A stretch of DNA of 64,000 nt, taken from contig CM074188.1 in the NCBI GenBank assembly GCA_037179385.1, forward strand, positions 18,555,318-18,619,317, in the 5' to 3' direction. Of this stretch, positions 45,376-56,300 are shown piece by piece. The stretch is from Holothuria scabra (taxonomy: Eukaryota > Echinodermata > Holothuroidea > Aspidochirotida > Holothuriidae). A model generated the notes under the pieces. It saw only the letters and a list, made by a program, of their open reading frames with translations. It was not told where the DNA came from and made no database searches. The translations under genes were made by a program, and so were the position numbers. The first letter of the stretch is position 1. The number at the start of each line of letters is the position of its first letter.

Positions 45376-46870
45376 CTCCATCCTTTCTAACCTATATTCA
45401 CCATTGACACCAAAACTAGACTTCTATTTATAAATGGAAATTTACTTTAGAAGATCATGCATTCACTCTGCTGATCTGATGAGAGTACAATGATGGAACC
45501 AATGAAAGCAGTGGCTTCAACCTCTAACACACCTTGTGTCATGGCACTTTTATTAGTTTGTAATGACTCATGAACCACCACACCAGTCCACACCCTTCCC
45601 CCCTCCCCTTAGAGAAGATGAAAACTTCTCATGTGAGAATAATTTACCTTCACTGTTGATACTTTCAACTATCACAACTTGACCTATGCATGTTTAGTGC
45701 GACAGGAAGTGCCTCACAGGAAATTTTATTTCCTCATAATGGGCAGTAGTAGCCGATAAGTTTTACTAACAATTGCTAATCGCCATTACACACTGACTCC
45801 AGTTCTATATTTGCTTACCCCAAATTTTTAAATGATATAATACTTCAGCTAGATCTACTCAACATCCCCAAGGTTCAGTATTTCCCAGGCTTTTATGTTC
45901 CTGGTTTTACTGATTTGAATGGTTAATAATTACATGGGGAAAATTTTGAGGTTCCTTGTTCCCAGGGTTCAATGTTCCCAGAGATGTGCTCCACATGTTC
46001 CCATCCTGGGAAAATTAAAGCTTGAAAAAATTGACATAGTCCCCTTCAGCATATTCAGCCATTTTATTTCCCTTTTAGACATTAACTCACCTCATTTGCT
46101 GGTAAACCTATACAGCTTGCTACCCAGAGATAACTGAAAGGTCAAACCCCCAAATTCCAGGAGCTGAAACTACATATGCCTTGTGTGTGTACCTCATTGA
46201 CTTGATCAAGTCTATTGTTATATACAACTGAAGATATCACTGAAAATTTTAACAAAACCACAGCCCATGGTTTGAGCCCAAGTTTTCCAAATGAAACCTA
46301 TGTTGACTTAATTTTTGGCATGTAGAAAGAGTTACTCTCTTGAGAACAAATAAAATAATTTATCTTTAATAGTATATTAATACAAGCATGCTCACCAAAC
46401 ATGTAAGTAATATGCCAACTTGTACAGCCCATTTGTATAAAAAGCCATTGGTATACAATTTCTTCTATGTTTTTTCTGTACAAAACAACCATTCAAAATA
46501 ACTTCACATCGTAATAAACTTTAAGATGTACAAATAGTTCACTTCAAACAAGAGTACACTAAAAACAAAACATGCCAGGATTATCAACCCACCCTAAACA
46601 GGGCAACTGACATGATACTTCTAGTTTAATATCACAACTCTGAAGTAAAATCTGCCATGACTTTTGCATATTTTGCTAGATCCCGCTTTAAGTTTTTTCG
46701 ATTTTTCTTTTTGAAAATATCACTTCAAAACCTTCCTCTGAATGAAAATAGCAACAAGAGCAACTTCAAAGTACTCCTGTACACACTGGCAACTGTTAAT
46801 CCTCAGCCATATAACATAGGAGCACACACAACCTCCTTTATGTGCTAACCGGAAGCCCAAGTCAGTGGAT

Positions 46871-46876
46871 TTTATT
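46871..46876 (-). terminator. Candidate polyadenylation signal of the PDZ gene
   Basis: TTTATT on the plus strand (AATAAA on the minus strand), about 140 bases after the PDZ gene stop codon. Other minus-strand AATAAA sites lie further on (e.g. 43169-43174), so a longer 3'UTR is possible. Confidence 0.4.
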
Positions 46877-47013
46877 TCAGTAATTTATATTGCACAATAA
46901 GTGAGTAATTAAAAAAAAAGCTGACAGCAAATAAGCTTGATGCAACCATCCTTCTGCTGTGCACATGTCAACTGCATTTGCCGAACACATGCACTGTTTC
47001 TCTGACCCACACA

Positions 47014-47300
47014 TTATCTCCTGGCAGGGATGATCTTTAATTTAACGACTCCATTAGGAACGGATTTGAGGAATGTCCAAGCTTCAAAGTGGGTCATATC
47101 ACTCATTTTAGTTCCATTTACTGCCATAATTTCATCATCAAGGTTCAACTGTTTCGATCTGTCTGCAGCACCTCCTGCAAATATTTTCTTGACAGTGATA
47201 GGGACATCCCCTCTAGGGGAACTTCTACCTCCGGCTATACTAAATCCCAGACCAGCTGAAGATTTCACCAAATCAATTTCTATTGTCCGTATTTCCTCTT
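47014..47300 (-). CDS. PDZ gene exon 6: C-terminal PDZ C (residues 358-452)
   Basis: Begins EEEIRTIEIDLVKSSAGLGF and contains the carboxylate-binding GLGFSIAGG, GDVPITVKKI, LDDEIMAVNGTKM and FEAWTFLKSVPNG, ending IIPARR-stop. It is the best match to the mature IL-16 PDZ fold. Acceptor TTGACAG at 47301-47307. Confidence 0.93.
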
Positions 47301-50300
47301 CTGTCAATAAAAAAGGAAAAGTAGAGTGATGAGGAAGACTTAAGTACAGTTTGGTGTGTGATATTGTCACTCTCATACTTCCAAAAACAAACCTCTTGGG
47401 ACGCATCAAAAGTTTACCTTCATATCAGGTGATATGTACTCATTTGACTTACATACTGTACTCCTAACACTTGGCAATATGTACTCATTTGACATACACA
47501 CTTGGCAATGACAGAAATCACCTGCTGGCAGAAAATACCTGCTGTATCCGTAAGTGCAAATTGAAATCAACTGTTGACTTTACAATAAAGGAACTCCAAC
47601 AGTTACATTGTTCTTTGACCCAAATACTTCTACACAGAAACACAATGGGACCTCTTCATATGAGCTTTAAGTGGTATATTTTACCCAGTAAATTCACATT
47701 GGTCACGTTTGTCAAGACTGCGTCAGAATCAGACATGCTCTAGTTCATAATTCATTGAATATTTATGATTTATATGTATTAATGTGATCACATATGTTTA
47801 TAGGTTATAGCTTAACAAAGTTAATAGTTAAGACAGAATTATTCCTGTGACAGTTTGTAGACACTGGTATTACAAATTCAACCAAGTAAGTACCAAGCCA
47901 GCAAATCCAAAAATGAAATGTTTGCCCCACATTTTTAAAGTACATTCACTGGGCCATGAGGAATTAAATTTTCCTTTGATCAACGAAGTAAAATCTTTAC
48001 GGAGCATCATTCTCCTAGACACTGAGGTTTCTCTGACCTTCACAATTTCTTTATATTATCCTGAAGAAAATGTAGGCCTTACAGAAATCCTGAATCTGTC
48101 CTCAAGTGACACACCTGGGAAATTGGTTTTTTTAATGTATAGCACAATATTAAAATCTCCAAAAATTTCTTCCATTTGGTAAACAACAAAAGTACAAAGC
48201 TGGGAAATCTTAATTTCATGAAATTTCTCCTGTCCTCGGAGCATGAGAAAAGATCAAATTGATGCATGTAACTCACCATCTTCACCCTGTTCTTGAGGTC
48301 TTGCTACTACAAGCACAACATCACTCCGAGAAGTTTTTAACTGTTTCAAAAGTTCTGCGTGAGTAGCCCCTTTCAGCACCTTACCATTAATGGACAACAA
48401 ACGATCCCCCTTCTGAATACGACCGTCTTTATGAGCTAAGCCCCCTGGAATAACTTTATGTACCTGATGAAAGAAGAGAAATCTGATTTAACATCAGGAT
48501 AGTTGAGGAGGATTGCCATAAGAAACAGGCCTCCAAGCTACAGAAGGCACCAAACTCTTCTCCTGACACCTACACCAAAGACTGTCACCACAGGATGGGC
48601 CTGCAGAGCACTTTCACAGACATCACATACCCTTCCCCTTTCTCTGACTGCTGGAGATAAACTGTAGTGTAACTATGGTGAGTTTAGTTTGATGGAGTGT
48701 CGTAGCCCAGTTTCCAACTAATGGTTGTGAGACAAAACAAAGTGCAATACATACTGTATAGCTAGCTGAGAAGCACTCAATGACTGATGTGAGGACTTCT
48801 TTTTATCTTTTTTTTTTTTTTGCCCAGCAGTGGGTGTGGCAAACCAATTATAATGTCATATGAAAACACTCTATACAGTCATCCTGGATCCTGTTCTGCA
48901 ACAAAGGCCCATGACCCCACGAGTGAAAAGTTGAGAGGCACCTTCCCTGAAAATTAATGCCTATGGAGAAAAATTTTTGCGACTGGAAAGAAATTCCACA
49001 AAATTACTCCCTTCCTGGGAACTAATTTTACACTTTCCTGGGAAATGATCATTTTTCCAGCCCTGTGCATGCCTTCTCCTGCTTTGGACAGAGGCTGATA
49101 ATGTTAATATCTTACAATACCCCAAAGAAAAATGTTGCTGCCGCAACATATAGAAAGCCAGGCATAAATCCAGATGGGAGTACAGCTGGGCCATGCTCCT
49201 CCCTTTTTCCATGACCTACAATTTTTTTTAATTTTTAAAAGTTTAGTTCCAAAATATATTAAATCTTTAAGTTTGACTTAAAGTGGCAATCAGAGTATGT
49301 TTTCAGAACTTTTCTAAAACTCTGATTCTGCACAACTCTAATTCTGCACTACATTTGTAAAACTTAAAATGACAAAAAATGATCCATGATCATGGTCTAA
49401 CACTGTGATTGGTCAAAGCACAGTGTAGGCTGTTTAGTCTTGCATCTGTATGGAATGCTGTAACCCAAACAAATTTCAGAAATCTTCATTTAACAGTAAA
49501 TAACACAAAACAAACTTTTCTTCTAACCTTAAAAACCTCTTCGATGTGTTAATATTCTGGTAAACACTCAGTTTAGAAAGGGGAGCTGGACCATAAGTTA
49601 ACTAAATTTCTCTGTCAAACTCTGATTGCCCTTTTAAGATTTTCCTGGACAAATCTTAAACCTGATGGCATGGTTTCTACATGCCAGCACCCAACCATAA
49701 TCAATAATGTACTTACTGTGATTTCTCTGACTTCCTGATCCACACCCCCAGCCACTGTTAGCCCCAGTCCCTGGGAATCTTCTTCTTTGTGTAGTACAAT
49801 GACACAAACATTACTATCATCATTCTCCTCCAAAGACTGGTTTGCATCATCAATGAGTTTCTCCAATTCACCTGCTGAAAGCAAGACCGTTGAATTGGAA
49901 CTCTCAGACATTGAACGCTGCAAAAATCGCGGGTGGATACCATCTGAAAGGCAACAAAAGGGGGTAAAACATTTTTAATGTACTATTATATGACAACAGA
50001 TTGTGGCCTTAGTTAGATAACTGGGGTGAAATGAAGGGAGCTGAGGGGTCAAAAGGTGATAGGCAACACAAGTACACAACTATACCGTTTAAGAAAGGAA
50101 GACTAGAAAACAAGATAGTATACTCTTTTTGAAATTCATGTCTTTGTAATGCACATCAATTGTAAGTCTCTTTAACCTCTTTGGATGTATCACAGAAAAT
50201 GATGCTAAACTCAATAAAACGTAATATAAAATAAAAGGTGCTGGGCTGCTGGCTGTCTCTAACACACAATATGCCAAAACATGTTTTCTACAGTCTGGTC

Positions 50301-53300
50301 TCAATAATATTACATTTTATTTGGTAAAATCTAGGCATCTTATTTTAAAACTATTTCTGGTAATCATTGCAATTATCTTTGTCTTAAATAAAGGTGTCAA
50401 TCTGTCAAAATTAATGAAGAGAAATGCTGACATATCTCACCTTTCTGTCCAAGTTTTTTGGTAGGCGTCTTTGCATCTAGTTGCTCTTCAAATACTGAGC
50501 TGTTTAAACCGTTTTCTGAAGGGTCTGGACTGCTGGGCAAAGTGATTTCATTACCTCCATCCTCCTCTAAACAATCAGGAGTGGACGATAACTGATTAGC
50601 TATGCCGCTTCTAAGAGAATCAGGAACTGCAGGAGAAGAAATACTTGGACTTCCTGGTTCCCCTAAACTAAAATCATCTTCAGAGTCAACCATTTTGACT
50701 TGGGCAAGTTCACTGGCAAGATCTTCTTCCGTAATAAAGCTATTATCATCACTAGAATACACTTCCTTTTTCTGACGGGATACCACCATATGTAAAGGTC
50801 CACTGATATGGTTCAACAGTATGTCCATAGCTTCACCATGTGTGATACCCACCATACACATCCCCTCTACATCTAATAATTGATCCCCCTTTTTCAATTT
50901 CCCTGAACGATATGCTGCTGAATTTGCAGCCAGTCTCTTAACATATATACACTGGCGAGGTGTGTCAGATCCACCATCGATACGAATGCCCAAAGATTCT
51001 TCTGTCTTCTTGTCAATCTGAAAGGAAATAACATGAGAGGTTAAAGTAGAAATGTAAGCAGGCGTAGAGCTAGAAAAAACTAAATCAGGTTGAAGATACT
51101 GAAAATAGCAAGCACAGAGAGTCTGTATAGAGAGGGTTATACCTGCCAAGCTCAGTGACTTTCAAAACCAACTTTTTTAGACTAAAAACAACATCATTAT
51201 AACAAAAGTTACGTAAGGCAAATGGCTCTATTCTGGTGGTATAACAGATCCATTAAATAGGCACAGCTTGCATGATTTGCCGTAACCACATTTGTAAGGG
51301 AAATTGTGTTTGAAACAGAAAGGAGAAGAAGTAATTAGTAAATATTTTGAAGGAGATGTGCTACCTCTTTCCAGTGAACTAAGTGCTGGTCAGTAAGTTG
51401 TCAGTAGCAGTTTGTGATTGTACTCCCCATTAACTAAACCTGGATATCTACAGCATTGAGTGTGCATAGTTTTATCTTAAAGTGTCTGATTTCAGAGCTT
51501 TTACAATTTTTCCTTCAATTCTGCCTCACATTTGTACAAAGAGTTGAAACTAACAAAAAATAATCTATGATCACAGTCCACTGTAACATCATGACTGGTT
51601 AGGGTGTGGTGGAGGCTTCAAAGTCTTGCAAACGTCTACAATTTTTTTACCCAACAAATATTCAGAAATTCTAATCTAACCATAACGAACATAAAATTAA
51701 TGTTTCTTCTTAATCAAAAGACATATTTAATTTTAATATATCCTTATGAGTATCAGTTCAGAAGGGAAAGTGAAATGTTCCTTCATTCCTTCGTTTGTTC
51801 ATTCATTTATTTTGTTCATCATACAACAGAGATTTACAAGTAACATTAGCAGATAAATAACAAAAGATGTGTTTAGATCAAAAGGTCAATAATCTCTGTC
51901 AAACTCTGATCTTGTGTGCAGTATTAAAACAGCTGGATGTACATTAATGTAATTGTCTCTCTCTCTGGTTTCAAGTTCAATTATTACAGTTTATGTAGAA
52001 CTCTAAACAAAGACAAGTTCTATGGCATTCTCAACACATTGTGATATACAGAGAATTGCAGATTTTATGATAGAATTATGATGACTTTTTCAAATTGACA
52101 TGAAAGTAGAGACAGAGAGAGAGCTTACTTCAATACTTTCATCAACAGACTGACCACAATGAATTGATACTGAAAAGGAGAAACATCAATACCCTGAAGT
52201 AGTTACCAAGATAACTCCAAAATTATTTCAAAATAGTTCTTCTCCTCAAATTTGAACATTACCAGAAGTTATTGTTCAGTTTACCTTGGAGATGTGTGAT
52301 AATGAAGTCCTAAAATATTATGACTTTATGAAGATTCTTAGAAGGAAAATATGAAGAAATTTAGCTGTTGCTTCAAAATAAGTTTCAGATGACTGTTCTT
52401 GCCCTTTAAAGGATGACAAACATTCCAAGGTTCCATTACCCAGAAGGTACTGACTCCCTCTATAAACATTAACTTCTGACCTGCAGATGATCTCACAATT
52501 CTCAAGTATGTATAGTGTCTCGGTTGACATTTGATACCATAACAAAATCAAATCTCTGTCAGAAATGAAACATAGGCCATGTTTCCATTTGAGTGATTAT
52601 CTTGATTATCTTGGAAGAACAGCCTCTAATGGGAACACAAATTAACAGTGCTCACTAACTCAGCATCGGATACTGGATCAAAGTACACCATCAGTCGTAG
52701 GGCCAGGGCCACCAGATCTCTGGTGTTTATGATGATAGGCATGGACCTCCAACCTTGGGGGACAAGGGTATACATCCTACCCCCATACTTGAGATTTTTA
52801 CACAATAATTGTTTACAGAAGTGGCCATGCCCCCCTTATTCTAGATTGAAACAACTGATGGTATATACCCCACATCAATGAAATAACATGTCTACTTGCA
52901 AACAGGTGGACCTTTTCACATGGAATTGTACTCATATACTGTACTAAGTTGACCTACTGTTCTCACTCAAAAGTGGATGCAGCCCTTGGAACAAGTTAAC
53001 GAGGATGCAATGAAACCATGAGCCAGACGTTTTCCATAATTATTGGATTTGAAACCTGTCTTATTATGCTAACTATAAGCATTGCCATGTGGTATAGTGA
53101 CCTTTTATTGATATCAACTCATGTTGAGCCCCTTTAAAGACCTTTTTACATGCAGTTTCAAAACTTGGTGATTTGATGTAAAAAGCATTGAAATCCTTGA
53201 AAACAGATTCAGTTTCCATCAAATTTCATCAAGTTAGAGCACTTTTCATGGTAAGGTTAAAGTTTTTGCACATAATCACTGGAAACTCATGATGAAGAAA

Positions 53301-56300
53301 AAGGTAAAACATGAAACAGGTTTTCCTTCTTTGATATAACAGAATGTTGGTTACTGGTATGTCTGGAGGGGTTTATTTTTGGAGTAACTGTTGATTACTT
53401 TTGAATGAACAGATTTGCCATACTTTTAAGTGTTTGGAGCAAAAATGAAATGATAGTAAGATAAAGTACAGTAAGGTTGGTTGTAAGACTGAGTACAAAT
53501 CTATTACAATAGCACATAAATGAGACTCTTCCACACCAGTGCTTCCACATCAACCAAATCTGGGGTTTAGTCCATCAGGCAAATAAATTAACTTTATATA
53601 TAAAACACACAGAGCATTACAGGAACAATCTGAGTCTCCAAATCTCCCTGTGCAGTTTGTTTACCATGGCTACTTGCAGTATTAAAGTGGGGATTACACA
53701 GCACTTAAAGTATACGGTAAGAGAGGGACAGTGGAGATGCACTGCATAACTGAGATACCAACTTTGCCCAAAACGATCATTCATGTAGCAATTATTTCAA
53801 AACAGGCCCCATATCTAGTTCCATATTTGGTACAGTGGTGAGCAATATATCACAAAAGATGCATCATTCTAATTAACCCCCCCCCCCAAAAAAAAAGTTA
53901 CATGTGATGAACCAAAACACGATTTCTTGAAATTTTCATGTGGGAGGGACTTTAATAAGAGGGAGGTGCTTAAATGTGAAGGAAAAGTGCATGTGAATCT
54001 GTTGCTTCATGATTATGCATGAACAATGCAAAACTCTATTCCTCACATGAATACAGATACTTTAAGACATCTTGCAGAGACTTTTCATCATCTCTGCCTT
54101 TTGATGTCCTCAGCCAAGGTCACCTGCTGGATACTCTCAGTGAGGTTAGCAATGTCTGCTCTCATATTCTGAAAACTTGTTTACATTCAGCCTTACGGTG
54201 ACCTGGAAATAAACTAACCTAGATGAAATTCAAATTATGTTTTTAGTTTGAAGTGAAATTTGATGTATATTCAAAAGTAATCAACAGTAACTCCAAAAAT
54301 AAACCCCTCCAGACATACCAGTAACCAACATTCTCTTATATCAAAGAAGGAAAACCTGTTTCGTGTTTTACCTTTTTCTTCATCATGAGTTTCCAGTGAC
54401 TATGTGCAAAAACTTTAACCTTACCATGAAAAGTGCTCTAACTTGATGAAATTTGATGGAAACTGAATCTGTTTTCAAGGATTTCAATGCTTTTTACATC
54501 AAATCACCAAGTTTTGAAACTGCATGTAAAAAGGTCTTTAAAGGGGCTCAACATGAGTTGATATCAATAAAAGGTCACTATACCACATGGCAATGCTTAT
54601 AGTTAGCATAATAAGACAGGTTTCAAATCCAATAATTATGGAAAACGTCAAAATTTTAAATTTTGTGATGCTGAACTGTCATGGTTTTGAGCATTATTTG
54701 AAAAAGTGTCTGTTCACAAACTTTTGGAAACTGATTTGAACCATTAAGTTCTCACTCATGAAGCAGTTATTTGTAGGATATGGGGATTGTCTTAGTTTGA
54801 CCATTTATCATTGGTATGTAAAGAAAACTTAACAGGTTTGGAAAAAATCGTTGAATTTCATGAACCAACTCAATGACCTATTCAAGACTGTGAGACTGGG
54901 AGTTACAGTTTGACTGTGAGTCACTCAGCTTGCATGAGTCAACACTGTCCCATATGGTCAGTGCTACAATGTCCCAAGGGTATTCACAAAATGCTTCAGA
55001 AATTCTTTGCTATCAGCATGATGAACCTCCTGACTGGTCGTTAAAAGCACTCCATTAAAATGTTTTAATAGTCTTTGGGACTGAAGGAAATAAATTACTA
55101 GTAGGAGGGTGGAATGTGTGAGTCAATTCTATACAATTATTTCACTGAGGCCATACAAAGTATCAGACAGTTTTCTCCTTAATTCATCCTCCCACACAAT
55201 CCTTAATGAATCATGTAGCATACTTGAAACTCCTCTATCAATCTTTTGTGACGACTTAATTAAAGGATTTGCTGAAAACTTTGCACTAAGCAGGAAAATT
55301 TAAATGAATACCGATTTAATGTAATTACCAGAATAGTGTTGCTTTCAAAGAAATTTCTGCATATTTGAAATTCAGAACAAAATTGCACAATATTACTGAT
55401 ACTTATAAAGAAAAATGTTCAAAGATTATTGGCTAGCAGTAGACAAAATAAATGTGAGACACTGTTAAAAGTAGCTTCTAAATAATAACTACCACAGTGA
55501 CAAATAGATTAGCAATAAAGTGAAACCATTTTAATATGAACTAAAACCAATTTTTATCTGTATGCATGTAGTATAATTTACAGGCCTCATGAAAATTGCC
55601 CTTGTGAACACAATTAACTGGTGTGATTAAAATGCTTTGAGGTACAGTATCTGGAGAACAACATAAGAAAGTAGGTCATATAAATATAAGCATTTACTTT
55701 GATCTGGACATACTGTCCTAACTCTATAAATACATTTTTACAGGAACAGTCATGCGAAATAAAAGAAAATAAAAGAAAAAACAACTTGACTGATATTGAC
55801 TTCCACCATCAAATATTTTGAGCTTACCCATTAGGCACTATTTCAGATACACAAAAATCCTTCCATATTTCATTATGTTTCTCCCTCAAGCTGTCAGTTG
55901 TTTTCCAGGCAAGATGTTTCCACACCTATACCTCAATTAGACACATCATTTGCTAATAATTCAGCGAAGTGAAAAAATTAATTACACATTATTCCAAAGG
56001 CAACAACACTGCAAGACACATGGATAATACCAATCAACACATGCCATTTGAATCTCTGTATAGCAGTGAATGACAGAATCTAACCTACAGCAAACCTGCA
56101 AATCACAATTTCCAACACTCGCTGAAAAATTTAACTGAATCAATATACCCTACCAGCAAAATATAAAGTCACTGAAACCTAACACCAAGACCAGACCTTC
56201 AGCTGTAGAAGAAAACTGTCCCCTAGCTGTGATTTGTAATACCACCTTGCCAGATGCAGGCACAACAGAAGAATATTAAGCTTCTACCACAAAATTTAGA

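Noticed and set aside
47014..48277. A caspase-type release site between PDZ B and PDZ C as in vertebrate IL16.
   Set aside because: The joined linker (QEQGEDEEEIRT) is only about 12 residues and shows no clear DxxD-type site, so cytokine processing is not supported by sequence.
55828..55930. Possible additional coding exon of the PDZ gene on the minus strand (open frame with WKTTDSLREKHNEIWKDF, donor GTAAGC).
   Set aside because: The donor leaves phase 2 in the open frame, while the next exon (52169) needs phase 1; the phase-compatible frame contains a stop. The acceptor side lacks a pyrimidine tract.
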